This document shows positions 8,154 to 17,223 of a DNA stretch of 64,000 bases, in pieces. The position numbers and the translations under genes are program-made. Source of the stretch: Leucobacter sp. UCMA 4100 (GTDB taxonomy: Bacteria; Actinomycetota; Actinomycetes; Actinomycetales; Microbacteriaceae); contig NZ_JAFEUS010000002.1 in assembly GCF_027853335.1 (NCBI RefSeq), positions 2,278,514-2,342,513 on the forward strand, read 5' to 3'. Numbering within the stretch: position 1 is the first letter of the stretch; each line of letters opens with the position of its first letter. The notes below the pieces were generated by a model, which was given only the letters and a program-made list of their open reading frames with translations, did no database searches and was not told where the DNA came from.

Positions 8154-11100
8154 GCCTGAGCGGTCTCGATCTTTTACTCGCCGAGTCATCGTCGTATGCG
8201 AGGGCGCTCGAGTACGGGCGCGATGACGTTGATTTCTCGTGCCGTGAGGGCGTTCGCGCCCCGCTCATCGCGGGACTCGTTCGAAGGCTTCGTGGCGAGA
8301 ACGATCACGGCGCACACCTCGTCATTACCGCGACGAGTCGCGAGGCCGACCGCGTGCGTGCCGAGCTCGCGAGCCTCATGCCTGAGGCCCTCACGACCGA
8401 GTTCAGTGCGTGGGAGACCCTGCCGCACGAGCGGCTGAGCCCCTCAACTGAGACGGTCGGTAAACGCTCGCGCGCGCTACGTCGCATTCGCGAGCACGAT
8501 GGTTCGGGCTCGCCTCTCATCGTCGTGGCGTCGGCGCGGGCCGTGTTGCAGCCGGTTTCGCCACACGCTGCCATGGCAGACGTGCTGAAGCTCACGCTCG
8601 GGCGTGAGGACTACACGCTTGACGAGATCCTCGAGCGGCTCGTGCAGATGGCCTACACGCGCGTTGACATGGTGACGAGGCGCGGTGAGTTCGCCGTGAG
8701 GGGCGGCATTGTTGATATTTTCGTGCCCTCGCTCGACCATGCCGTGCGCATCGACTTTTTCGGTGACGAGGTTGACGACATGCGTCACTTCGCGATCTCT
8801 GACCAGCGCTCGGTCGGCGAGCCGGTGCAAGAGATCGAGATCACCGCGGCCCGGGAGCTGCTGCTCACCGACGACGTTCGGTCGCGTGCCGCTGAGCTAC
8901 TCACCGAACTGCCCGAATACTCGGCAATGCTCGAGAAGATCAGCCAGGGCATTCCGGTCGAGGGCATGGAGAGTCTCATGCCGCAGCTCGCGCCCGGGAT
9001 GCAGCCGCTCACAGCTTTGCTGCCAGAGGGCGGATCGGTCACGGTCATCGCTCCCGAGAAAGTCACCTCGCGCGCGATTAGTCTCGCCGAGACGAACCGA
9101 GAGTTTCTTGAGGCCTCGTGGAGCGTCACGGCTGCCGGGGGAGAAGCGCCCATTCAGCTCGCTGAGAGCGGGCTTATCTCGCTGCCAGAGGTGCGCAAGG
9201 CTTCTGTCGAACGCCCCTGGTGGACCATCTCGTCGTTTGCGACCGAAGAAGACGACTTTGGCGAAGACATCGTTGTCGCGGCCCAGGTGCTTCCAGAGCC
9301 CGCTCCGGGTGAGCTGGCGACCGAGTTCTTTGCGGGCCACCTGCGCACGCGCTTAGCCTCTGGCTGGCGTGCCGTGGTCACGGTGCAGGGGCCGGGGCTC
9401 CAGCAGCGCGCGGCCGAGTTGCTGCTCGAGCAGGGACTCGCTGTCGAGCAGCGGGAGAGCCTCGCCGAGGTTCCCGCGGGGCCTGGAGAGGCGCTCGTGT
9501 ACGTCGTGACAGGCGTGAACTGGAGCGGTTTCGAGTCGGCAGAGGCAAAGCTCGTCGTGCTTAACGAGGGTGAGCTCTTCGGACGCTCGCTCGCTGACCG
9601 TGCGGGGGCGCCCGCGAAGCTTGCGGGCCGCCGCAGCAAGAACGTCGTTGATCCGCTCAAGCTCGTCAAAGGTGACTACGTGGTGCACGAGACGCACGGC
9701 ATCGGCCGTTTCGTCGAGCTCACCCAGCGCATGGTGCCCACCGGCGTCGGTAAGGGCGCGGGGAAGGCCCAGCGAGAGTACCTCGTGATTGAGTACGCGT
9801 CGACGAAGCGCGGCATGCCCAAAGACAAACTGTTCGTGCCAACCGATCAGCTCGACCAGCTCTCGCGCTACGTCGGAGGCGAAGAGCCGACGTTGTCGAA
9901 GATGGGCGGCAACGACTGGTCGACGGCCAAGACGAAGGCTCGCAAGGCGGTGCGCGACATCGCCGTCGAGCTCGTGAAGCTCTACTCGGCACGCATGCAG
10001 GCGAAGGGGCACCCCTTCCAGAACGACACCCCCTGGCAGCTTGAGCTTGAAGAGGCCTTTCCGTTTGTCGAGACCGTTGACCAGCTCACCGCGATCGACG
10101 ACGTCAAGCGCGACATGGAGAAGCCGATTCCCATGGATCGCCTCATCTCTGGTGACGTGGGCTTTGGTAAGACCGAGATCGCGGTGCGTGCGGCGTTCAA
10201 AGCCGTGCAAGACAACAAGCAGGTCGCGGTGCTCGTGCCCACGACGCTGCTCGTCAAGCAGCACTTCGAGACGTTCCAGGATCGTTTCGCGGGGTTCCCG
10301 ATTCAGCTCCGCGCCCTCTCTCGGTTCCAGACCGACAAAGAGGCCAGAGAGACCCTCGAGGGCCTTGCTGCGGGCACCATTGACGTCGTCGTCGGCACCC
10401 ACCGACTGCTCTCTGAGAAGGTCAAGTACCACGACCTTGGGCTTCTCATTATCGATGAGGAGCAGCGCTTCGGTGTCGAGCACAAAGACACCCTCAAGAA
10501 GCTCAAGCACGGCGTCGATATTCTCGCGATGAGCGCGACCCCGATTCCACGAACCCTCGAGATGGCGGTGACGGGTATTCGCGAGATGTCGACGCTCGCG
10601 ACCGCGCCCGAAGAACGGCACCCGATTTTGACGTTCGTCGGGCCGAGAAGTGACCAGCAGATTGCTGCCGCGATCCGCCGCGAAATGCTGCGCGAGGGCC
10701 AGATCTTCTTCGTGCACAACCGGGTCTCGTCGATTGGCCGCATCGCAGCGCGGCTGCAGGAGCTCGTGCCTGACGCGCGCATCGCGGTCGCGCACGGCAA
10801 GCTCTCTGAGGCACAGCTCGAGCAGGTCGTCATCGACTTTTGGGAACGCAAGTACGACGTGCTCGTGTCGACGACGATCATCGAGACGGGACTCGATATC
10901 GCCAACGCCAACACGATCATCATTGACCAGGCCGACAAGTACGGGCTCAGCCAGCTGCACCAGCTGCGCGGGCGCGTGGGGCGCAGCCGTGAACGCGCCT
11001 ACGCCTACTTCTTGTACGACCCCGAGAAACCGCTCACCGAGACCGCCTACGAGCGCCTCGAAACGATCGCCAAGAACAACGAACTGGGCTCCGGCATGCA

Positions 11101-11743
11101 GGTCGCGCTCAAAGACCTCGAGTTGCGCGGAGCCGGCAACCTGCTGGGTGGCGAGCAGTCGGGCCACATCGCGGGCGTCGGGTTCGATCTCTACCTGCGT
11201 ATGATCGGCGAGGCCGTGAGCACGTTCAAAGGCGAAGAGGTGCAACAAGACCGCGAGCTCATTCTCGAGTTGCCGGTCGACGCGCGCATTCCCGAGAGCT
11301 ACGTCGAGAGTGACCGGCTGCGTCTCGAGGCGTACCAGAAGTTCGCAACCGCGGCGCATCCGCAGGCACCAGAGGAGCACATGAGCCTCGTGCTCGAAGA
11401 GCTCACCGATCGCTACGGTACCCCGCCGGAGCCCGTCGAGAAGCTTGCACAGGTCTCAGCGCTGCGTCGCCGCGCCCAGCTGCTCGGCATGACGAAGGTT
11501 ATCGCCGCAGCGGGGCAGCTGCGCATCGAACGCGTTGACATGCTCGACTCGCGCCGCATGCGCATGGCTCGCATGTACCCTGGTGCGCAGTACTCGAAAG
11601 AGACCGGTGTGCTGCAGGTTCCGTTGCCGCGCCCCTCGTCGAGCCCCGTGGCGAAGCGAGGCAGCACCGAGGGTGACGATATTCTCACGTGGGCGAGTGA
11701 CGTGGTTCGTCATCTCTTCGAGGCGGATCCCGCCGAGGCCTAG
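8150..11743 (+). CDS. mfd: Transcription-repair coupling factor
   Basis: A 1197-aa cytoplasmic ATPase that removes RNA polymerase stalled at DNA damage and recruits UvrA. The N-terminal UvrB-like region includes TRVDMVTRRGEFAVRGGIVD around residues 164-185. The RNA-polymerase-interacting domain begins near GDYVVHETHGIGRF (about 505). The RecG-like motor has Walker A GDVGFGKTEIA (about 665) and the DEEQ box IIDEEQRFGV (about 765), and a TRCF C-terminal domain completes it. Length is normal. GTG start overlaps the pth stop (GTGA), so the two are coupled. Confidence 0.97.
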   Translation: MSLSGLDLLLAESSSYARALEYGRDDVDFSCREGVRAPLIAGLVRRLRGENDHGAHLVITATSREADRVRAELASLMPEALTTEFSAWETLPHERLSPSTETVGKRSRALRRIREHDGSGSPLIVVASARAVLQPVSPHAAMADVLKLTLGREDYTLDEILERLVQMAYTRVDMVTRRGEFAVRGGIVDIFVPSLDHAVRIDFFGDEVDDMRHFAISDQRSVGEPVQEIEITAARELLLTDDVRSRAAELLTELPEYSAMLEKISQGIPVEGMESLMPQLAPGMQPLTALLPEGGSVTVIAPEKVTSRAISLAETNREFLEASWSVTAAGGEAPIQLAESGLISLPEVRKASVERPWWTISSFATEEDDFGEDIVVAAQVLPEPAPGELATEFFAGHLRTRLASGWRAVVTVQGPGLQQRAAELLLEQGLAVEQRESLAEVPAGPGEALVYVVTGVNWSGFESAEAKLVVLNEGELFGRSLADRAGAPAKLAGRRSKNVVDPLKLVKGDYVVHETHGIGRFVELTQRMVPTGVGKGAGKAQREYLVIEYASTKRGMPKDKLFVPTDQLDQLSRYVGGEEPTLSKMGGNDWSTAKTKARKAVRDIAVELVKLYSARMQAKGHPFQNDTPWQLELEEAFPFVETVDQLTAIDDVKRDMEKPIPMDRLISGDVGFGKTEIAVRAAFKAVQDNKQVAVLVPTTLLVKQHFETFQDRFAGFPIQLRALSRFQTDKEARETLEGLAAGTIDVVVGTHRLLSEKVKYHDLGLLIIDEEQRFGVEHKDTLKKLKHGVDILAMSATPIPRTLEMAVTGIREMSTLATAPEERHPILTFVGPRSDQQIAAAIRREMLREGQIFFVHNRVSSIGRIAARLQELVPDARIAVAHGKLSEAQLEQVVIDFWERKYDVLVSTTIIETGLDIANANTIIIDQADKYGLSQLHQLRGRVGRSRERAYAYFLYDPEKPLTETAYERLETIAKNNELGSGMQVALKDLELRGAGNLLGGEQSGHIAGVGFDLYLRMIGEAVSTFKGEEVQQDRELILELPVDARIPESYVESDRLRLEAYQKFATAAHPQAPEEHMSLVLEELTDRYGTPPEPVEKLAQVSALRRRAQLLGMTKVIAAAGQLRIERVDMLDSRRMRMARMYPGAQYSKETGVLQVPLPRPSSSPVAKRGSTEGDDILTWASDVVRHLFEADPAEA

Positions 11744-11794
11744 CCTCGCGCGCCAAGCCGGGCTAGCGTGGTCGACAAGAGGGAAAGGGAGCGG

Positions 11795-12409
11795 ATGGCT
11801 TCTCACAGCAGTGCCGAGCATGTTGCACGGGAGCGGGGCGCAATGGACGCCGCGGTTGAAACGATCGCGCTCGCGTTCTCGGGTGATCCGACCTGGGCTC
11901 CGTTGCTCGTGCCAGACCCAGACGACCTGAGGCTCTCGACGAACTACTGGGGGTTGTTCGTGCGCTCTGCTGCAGAGCGCTACGGCATGACCTACGCGAT
12001 CGACGGTTCGGCTGCGGTGAGCGTCTGGTTGCCACCGGGAGGCGAAGAACTCTCGGCTGACGAGTCAGCCGAGTTCGAGCACTTCGCGACTTCGCTCCTC
12101 GGCGAGAGCGGGTACGCAACCTTGCTTGAGATCGGTGAGCGCTTCGAAGCGGCGCACCCCACCGAACCGCACAACTATTTGAGCCTGCTCGGGGTGCACC
12201 CCTCGCGAAGGGGGCAGGGTATCGGCATGCGCTTACTCGCTGAGAACCTTGCGCACTTCGATGCGCTCGGAGAGCCGACGTACCTTGAGTCGTCAAACCC
12301 CGCGAACGACGCCCGGTATCGGGCGCTGGGCTTTGAGCCACACGGAACCATCGCGTTGCCCACTGGTCTGACGCTCACGACGATGTGGCGTGACCCGCAG
12401 ATGGCATAA
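11795..12409 (+). CDS. GNAT-family N-acetyltransferase
   Basis: A 204-aa protein whose C-terminal half carries the acetyl-CoA-binding motif A, LLGVHPSRRGQGIGMRLL (about residues 130-147), and motif B around NPANDARYRALGFEPHG. The N-terminal part is typical of actinobacterial GNAT proteins of unknown substrate. An in-frame GTG exists at 11768, but GGGAAAGGGAGCGG directly precedes ATG 11795. It follows mfd by about 50 bp and ends at a cruciform-like terminator shared with the convergent lipoprotein gene. Confidence 0.85.
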   Translation: MASHSSAEHVARERGAMDAAVETIALAFSGDPTWAPLLVPDPDDLRLSTNYWGLFVRSAAERYGMTYAIDGSAAVSVWLPPGGEELSADESAEFEHFATSLLGESGYATLLEIGERFEAAHPTEPHNYLSLLGVHPSRRGQGIGMRLLAENLAHFDALGEPTYLESSNPANDARYRALGFEPHGTIALPTGLTLTTMWRDPQMA

Positions 12410-12414
12410 GGAAA

Positions 12415-12456
12415 GCCCCCGGTGATGAGCCGTCTTGCGACGGCCACACCGAGGGC
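12415..12456. terminator. Bidirectional terminator between convergent genes
   Basis: GCCCCCGGTG (12415-12424) pairs with CACCGAGGGC (12447-12456) with one mismatch, and an inner GCCGTC/GACGGC stem-loop sits inside. It is placed between the GNAT gene and the lipoprotein gene on the other strand. Confidence 0.75.
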
Positions 12457-12493
12457 CTGACACGGTGACCGGTGAGCCGGTCTCGTGCTCACA

Positions 12494-12970
12494 CTACTTC
12501 GAGCAGACCTCGTTGATCTTGGTGAAGGCCGTGTTGAGCTTCTCGCTCGCCGGGGTAACCTCGGCCTCGAGCTTTTCGAAGTTTGCCTGAATCTCTTCGA
12601 GCTCAGCCATGGCTTCGGGATCGGTCATGTCCATGTCGGCCATAGCGGGGAAGTTCATGTCGCCAGCGGTCTTCAGCAGCGAGGTAAGCGCGTCGTTCGC
12701 TTCTTTCACGGTCGGCGCGAGTTCGTCATTGGTGATGTCTTTCGTGAGCTTCTTGAGCTCATCGCTGATCGGTGCGAAGGCCTCATTGATGGTGCCTCCA
12801 TTCTGCACTGCATCCTCGAGACTCTTGTCGAAGCCGTCACCGGTGGTGATGGGAGACTTCTCAAGAATGGTGCACGCCTGTGCGGTGCTCTGGCCGCCTG
12901 CGCAGGCCGAGAGGGTGAGCATCATGGCTGCTGCCGCGGTAACGGCAGCGAAGCGTGGCATCTTTTTCAT
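12494..12970 (-). CDS. Secreted lipoprotein of unknown function
   Basis: A 158-aa protein with a signal peptide (MKKMPRF, then an Ala/Met/Leu-rich core) ending in the lipobox LSAC at about residues 20-23, so it should be anchored to the outer face of the membrane by a diacylglycerol-modified Cys. The mature part is helical, charged and repeat-free, with two further cysteines (near QACTI and NEVCSK) that may form a disulfide. I recognise no named domain. ATG 12970 is preceded by AAGGAA. It is divergent from mazG. Confidence 0.8.
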   Translation of the reverse strand: MKKMPRFAAVTAAAAMMLTLSACAGGQSTAQACTILEKSPITTGDGFDKSLEDAVQNGGTINEAFAPISDELKKLTKDITNDELAPTVKEANDALTSLLKTAGDMNFPAMADMDMTDPEAMAELEEIQANFEKLEAEVTPASEKLNTAFTKINEVCSK

Positions 12971-13112
12971 GGGTGTCGATATTCCTTGCGTACGCGTACA
13001 TGGTGTGCGCCCGACATCGGTCGAGCACCGTGACAACGCTACAGGAACTTCCCTCACAAAAGAATAGACTTTCGAATATTGAAGCCTTCTGCGCACTCGA
13101 TGCCTTGCACGA

Positions 13113-13124
13113 TACGATTCGTGT
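13113..13124 (+). promoter_or_regulatory. -10 box for leaderless mazG mRNA
   Basis: TACGAT (13113-13118) is followed by 6 nt and then GTG 13125; there is no ribosome site. Confidence 0.55.
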
Positions 13125-13790
13125 GTGAACGACAATAACGCTCCCGAGCCACAGCTCGACGGGGTCGAACGGGCCAAAGCCGTCGTGCGAACGATGCTCT
13201 CTACCGAAGGCTGCGCCTGGCACCAGGTTCAGACCCACGAGAGCCTCACCAAGTACCTCGTCGAAGAGGCCTACGAAACCGTTGACGCCATCGAGCGGGG
13301 AAGCGCGCAGCACGTCGCCGAAGAGCTCGGCGATGTGCTGTACCAGGTGCTTTTTCATGCTTCTCTCGCTGAACGCGATGGCGAGGGGTACTCGTTTGAC
13401 GCGATCGCTGGGGCGCTCGCCGACAAGCTCATTGCGCGGCACCCTCACGTGTTTGGCGATGCCGGGTACATGACCGAAGCCGAGCTTAACGCCGAGTGGG
13501 AGCACCTGAAAGAGGCGGCCGAGGGTGCAGAGCGGGGCTCCCGCCACCCGCTCGAGGGGGTTCCTGCGGGCATGGCAAGCCTCGCTCGCGCCGCCAAGGT
13601 CGTCGAGAGACTACGCCGCGCTGAGCTGCTCGAAGCACCGGCCGAGCCGGTGCGAGACGAGCGGGAGATCGGTGATGCGATGATGAGACTTGTGCACGAG
13701 GCAAACGAACAAGGAATCGACGTAGACCGGGCCATGCGCGCCGCGACGAAACGATTTGCCGATGAACGGCTGCCCGACGCGGCCTCTTGA
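13125..13790 (+). CDS. mazG: MazG-family nucleoside triphosphate pyrophosphohydrolase
   Basis: A 221-aa cytoplasmic protein expected to hydrolyse (d)NTPs, including damaged ones, to monophosphates and pyrophosphate. The metal-binding all-alpha core shows LVEEAYETVDAIE (ExxE type, about residues 45-57) and EELGDVLYQVLFHA (ExxD, about 66-79). It also carries the RHPHVFGD phrase typical of MazG. It is shorter than the two-domain E. coli protein, and its C-terminal half keeps only a partial second copy (IGDAMMRLVHEANEQGID). GTG 13125 has a -10 box 6 nt upstream, suggesting a leaderless mRNA. Confidence 0.9.
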   Translation: MNDNNAPEPQLDGVERAKAVVRTMLSTEGCAWHQVQTHESLTKYLVEEAYETVDAIERGSAQHVAEELGDVLYQVLFHASLAERDGEGYSFDAIAGALADKLIARHPHVFGDAGYMTEAELNAEWEHLKEAAEGAERGSRHPLEGVPAGMASLARAAKVVERLRRAELLEAPAEPVRDEREIGDAMMRLVHEANEQGIDVDRAMRAATKRFADERLPDAAS

Positions 13791-13813
13791 GCGTTGCGTG
13801 AATCGCCTGTGCG

Positions 13814-14692
13814 TCACACGATGATGCCGAGTTGCCTCGCCTGAGCCACGGCCTCGTGCCTGCTCGAAGCGTCGAGCTTTGCCATGGCGCTCTTCAGGTA
13901 ACTCTTGATCGTGCTCTCGGTGAGGCCGAGCACATTGCCGACCGTGAGGTTCGAGTAGCCGAGTGCGACCTGCGTGAGCACGTCGATTTCGCGCGGTGAA
14001 AGCTGCACCGTGAGCACCGCAGCAGTCGGCGTCGAATCAGGCATCGCGGTCACCCCGAGGTTTGTCAACGACTGCTCAAGATCGTGAAGACGTTGGCGCA
14101 GGGCTCGGTCGCGCACATCGGTCGCGAGGCGTCGCAACTCGGCGTGGTGTTGTCTGAGTCCCTCGAGCAACGGGCCGGGTACGGTCGGCTGCTCAAGTAA
14201 CTGCGCCTTCAGCCTGAGCTGAACCTCGTCGTGAATACTCAGTTCACGCGAAAAACGCTGGGCGATGGTGCTCGTGGTTTGTAGAAACGAGGTGCCGGGC
14301 TGCGATGCCCCTGGGCCGCTTCTCTGGCGTGCGCCGCCGTAGAGCACCGCCCTTACCTCACCGCCAACGACGACGGGAACCGCAATGAGGGCGGTAATTC
14401 CCTCAGAAAGAATGGGCACGTCGTAGTCGTGCGTGATGTGCATTGAGCGCTCGTAGTTGGTGGTGAAACGCGGTCTCGCCTCAACAAGAGCGCGGCCCCC
14501 GAGCCCGCGCTCCGCGGCCACACGAAGGCCATCAAGGTTCGAGGTGCGATTGCCCTCAACCGCTGAAACGGTTGCGATGCCACCGATCTGATACCCACCA
14601 AAAACGATAGGAAACTGCGTCGCCGCTGCAAAATCTTTCACCGCCTGCACCAGCAACGTTTCGAGCGCCTTAGCGTCGAGGGTGTTCTTCAT
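13814..14692 (-). CDS. GAF-LuxR transcriptional regulator (RamA-like)
   Basis: A 292-aa regulator. The N-terminal two thirds resemble a GAF sensor domain (GGYQIGGIATVSAVEGN to VVGGEVRAVLYGG). The C-terminus is a LuxR-type HTH, LSPREIDVLTQVALGYSN followed by GLTESTIKSYLKSAMAKLDASSR. This architecture and size match RamA of Corynebacterium, a master regulator of acetate metabolism; that link is inferred from architecture and context. It is divergent from the short-chain acyl-CoA synthetase operon at 14797. An inverted repeat GGGTA-N9-TACCC lies between the two genes. ATG 14692 is preferred over the upstream start, which would cross the shared promoter region. Confidence 0.8.
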   Translation of the reverse strand: MKNTLDAKALETLLVQAVKDFAAATQFPIVFGGYQIGGIATVSAVEGNRTSNLDGLRVAAERGLGGRALVEARPRFTTNYERSMHITHDYDVPILSEGITALIAVPVVVGGEVRAVLYGGARQRSGPGASQPGTSFLQTTSTIAQRFSRELSIHDEVQLRLKAQLLEQPTVPGPLLEGLRQHHAELRRLATDVRDRALRQRLHDLEQSLTNLGVTAMPDSTPTAAVLTVQLSPREIDVLTQVALGYSNLTVGNVLGLTESTIKSYLKSAMAKLDASSRHEAVAQARQLGIIV

Positions 14693-14710
14693 TGGACTAC
14701 CTACTTTCGA

Positions 14711-14729
14711 GGGTACTCCCAACTTACCC
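14711..14729. promoter_or_regulatory. Inverted repeat GGGTA-N9-TACCC, candidate operator
   Basis: It lies in the 104-bp region between the divergent RamA-like regulator and the acyl-CoA synthetase. The G/C-run half-sites recall the short G-run motif known for RamA. Confidence 0.4.
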
Positions 14730-14796
14730 GCGTCATTACTATCAGACAAATGCTCTTTGGGCAGGCTCGAATTCACTCATTTCAAAGGAGAAACCA

Positions 14797-16785
14797 GTGT
14801 CAATCGCATCAGCACCCGCGCACACCGCCACCGTAACCCCCGGTGCCGCTTATCGGCCCGTGTGGCAGCGAAGCCAAGACGACCCCGAGGGGTTCTGGCT
14901 TGACGTTGCGACCCGGGCCCAGTGGAAAACTGAACCGACGCGTGCCCTCGATGAGCGCGGCGAATATGAGTGGCGCTGGTTTCCGGGCGGCGAACTGAAC
15001 GTCTCAGAGAACGCGCTCGACCGCCACGTTGATGCGGGGCGGGGCGACAACGCGGCCCTCATTTACGACTCAGCGATGACAGGAACGAAACTCACCTTCA
15101 CGTACCGCGAGCTTCGCGATGCCGTAGCGCTCTTTGCGGGGGTCCTACGCGACCAGGGCGTTTCGAAGGGTGATCGCGTGCTCATCTACCTGCCGATGGT
15201 GCCTCAGGCGGTCATCGCGATGCTGGCGTGCGCGCGCATCGGAGCGATCCACTCGGTAGTCTTTGGTGGTTTTGCCGCGAACGAACTTGCCGTGCGTATC
15301 GCTGACGCAAAGCCCAAGGTCATCGTCACGACGGCCGGTGGGCTCGAGCCGGGCCGCGTCGTCGAGTACTTGCCGCTCGTCTCTCGGGCGCTCGAACTCG
15401 TTGGCGACGACTGCTCGGTCGAATCGGTTATTGTGCGTCAGCGAGACGCTGTGCCGGGCACCGCGGCCGAGTACAACGCTGGCAGCAGCGCATCGTGGCA
15501 TGACTGGGAAGAGCTCGAAGCGAAGAGCACCCCTGCCGAGCCGGTCAGCATGCGTGCAGAAGATCCGCTCTACATTCTCTACACCTCGGGAACGACCGGA
15601 AGCCCGAAGGGCGTCGTGCGCGACAGCGGTGGCTACACGGTCGGCCTGCAGTGGGCCATGCAGAACATTTACAACTTTGGGCCTGGCGACACCATGTTCA
15701 CCGCCTCTGACGTGGGCTGGGTCGTAGGCCACTCGTTTATCGTGTACGGGCCACTCATCGCAGGCGGCACGACGATTCTGTACGAGGGCAAGCCCGTCGG
15801 AACCCCCGACCCCGGTGCCTTCTGGCGCGTGCTCTCAGAGCACGGGGCGAAGCTGCTCTCGACGGCGCCAACAGCACTGCGCGCGATTCGCCGCGAAGAC
15901 CCAGAGCTCGAGCACCTGAAGCGCTACGACATGTCGAAGCTCGAGGCGATCTACCTCGCTGGCGAACGCATGGATCCCGAGACCTGGCACTGGGTGAACG
16001 ATGGACTGCGCGTTCCGGTTGTCGATCACTGGTGGCAGACTGAAACGGGCTGGATGATTTGCGCCAACCCGCTCGGCATTGAAGAGCTTCCGGCAAAGGC
16101 CGGTTCGACGACGGTACCCATGCCCGGCTTCGACGTGCACATTCTCGACTCAAACGGCAAACGCATCACCGAGCCCAACGTTGAGGGCAATATCGGCATT
16201 CGGTTGCCACTCGCCCCGGGAGCCCTGCTCGAGATATGGGGCAGCCGCCAGCGTTTCATCGACTCGTACCTCTCGGCGTTCAAAGGCTACTACTCGACCG
16301 GTGACGCCGGGTACTACGACGAAGACGGGTACCTGTTTGTCATGGGCCGCACCGACGACGTCATCAACGTTGCTGGCCACCGTCTCTCAACCGGCTCGCT
16401 CGAAGAGGTGCTCACACAACACAGTGCCGTGGCCGAGTGCGCCGTTATCGGTGTGAGCGACGAGCTCAAAGGCCAGCGCGCAGCGGGCTTCGTCACCGTC
16501 AAGCACGGCGTGGGCATCGACGATCAGCAGCTCGCGACCGAACTCATCGCGCTCGTTCGCGAGCACATCGGCCCCGTCGCATCGTTTCGAGATGTCACGG
16601 TCGTCGAACGACTGCCGAAAACCCGCTCGGGCAAGATTCTACGCAAGACCATTCGTCAGATCGTCGACGGTGAGCCCTATACGGTTCCGGCGACGATCGA
16701 AGACCCGACGGTGGTTGACGAGCTCATTGCCTCGCTCAAGCACACCGTTTCGGCCCCGCCAACGCGCGTCGTGACGCTGCCGTAG
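14797..16785 (+). CDS. prpE: Propionyl/acetyl-CoA synthetase (PrpE-type)
   Basis: A 662-aa AMP-forming acyl-CoA synthetase that activates propionate or acetate with ATP and CoA in the cytoplasm. The adenylation P-loop is YTSGTTGSPKGVVRD (about residues 267-281). VVDHWWQTETGW and YYSTGDAGYYDEDGY are core motifs, and the C-terminal acetylation/catalytic Lys sits in LPKTRSGKILRKT. The hinge phrase GHRLSTGSLEEVL is the PrpE type rather than the Acs type (GHRLGTAE), so propionate is the better guess. GTG 14797 follows AAAGGAG. It leads an operon with the DUF485 protein and symporter and faces a RamA-like regulator. Confidence 0.85.
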   Translation: MSIASAPAHTATVTPGAAYRPVWQRSQDDPEGFWLDVATRAQWKTEPTRALDERGEYEWRWFPGGELNVSENALDRHVDAGRGDNAALIYDSAMTGTKLTFTYRELRDAVALFAGVLRDQGVSKGDRVLIYLPMVPQAVIAMLACARIGAIHSVVFGGFAANELAVRIADAKPKVIVTTAGGLEPGRVVEYLPLVSRALELVGDDCSVESVIVRQRDAVPGTAAEYNAGSSASWHDWEELEAKSTPAEPVSMRAEDPLYILYTSGTTGSPKGVVRDSGGYTVGLQWAMQNIYNFGPGDTMFTASDVGWVVGHSFIVYGPLIAGGTTILYEGKPVGTPDPGAFWRVLSEHGAKLLSTAPTALRAIRREDPELEHLKRYDMSKLEAIYLAGERMDPETWHWVNDGLRVPVVDHWWQTETGWMICANPLGIEELPAKAGSTTVPMPGFDVHILDSNGKRITEPNVEGNIGIRLPLAPGALLEIWGSRQRFIDSYLSAFKGYYSTGDAGYYDEDGYLFVMGRTDDVINVAGHRLSTGSLEEVLTQHSAVAECAVIGVSDELKGQRAAGFVTVKHGVGIDDQQLATELIALVREHIGPVASFRDVTVVERLPKTRSGKILRKTIRQIVDGEPYTVPATIEDPTVVDELIASLKHTVSAPPTRVVTLP

Positions 16786-16845
16786 AGCGCGGGGTCGGGA
16801 TCCCCGATCCACCCTCAAAAAGCACTGACAGGCAAGGAGGCCTCG

Positions 16846-17223
16846 ATGTCATATCACCCGTCTGATCAGGAGAGCAAGGGCGCTCACCCGATCGACTACG
16901 AACAGTTCCAACGAACACCGGAGTTTCAAGAACTCAAGCACCGGTTGCGCCGATTCGTGTTTCCCTTAACCTTCGCCTTCATGGTGTGGTTTATCGGATT
17001 CGTGATCTTGGGTGCATACGCTCACGATTTCATGGCGAAGCCCTTTTGGGGGTTGAACGTCGGTATCTGGCTTGGCCTCGGTCAATTCGTGACCACCTTC
17101 GGTATCACCATGGGCTACGTTCGTTTCGCAAACAGGCAGCTTGATCCCCGCTCGGAGGCGCTTCGTGCGCAGCTTGAGAGCATCGAGTCGGGCGAGCAGG
17201 CACAGTGGGAGGTCACCCCATGA
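16846..17223 (+). CDS. DUF485 membrane protein (YjcH-like)
   Basis: A 125-aa inner-membrane protein with two hydrophobic segments (about residues 43-63, LTFAFMVWFIGFVILGAY, and about 72-95, GLNVGIWLGLGQFVTTFGITMGY). DUF485 proteins are encoded immediately upstream of ActP-type acetate symporters in many bacteria and are presumed accessory subunits; the biochemical role is not established. It is translationally coupled to the symporter by an ATGA overlap. Confidence 0.9.
   Translation: MSYHPSDQESKGAHPIDYEQFQRTPEFQELKHRLRRFVFPLTFAFMVWFIGFVILGAYAHDFMAKPFWGLNVGIWLGLGQFVTTFGITMGYVRFANRQLDPRSEALRAQLESIESGEQAQWEVTP

Noticed and set aside
9353-11380. 675-aa open frame on the minus strand
   Set aside because: It is a shadow of mfd: high-GC codon structure keeps the opposite strand open. 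The translation has no recognisable domain and mfd is certain.
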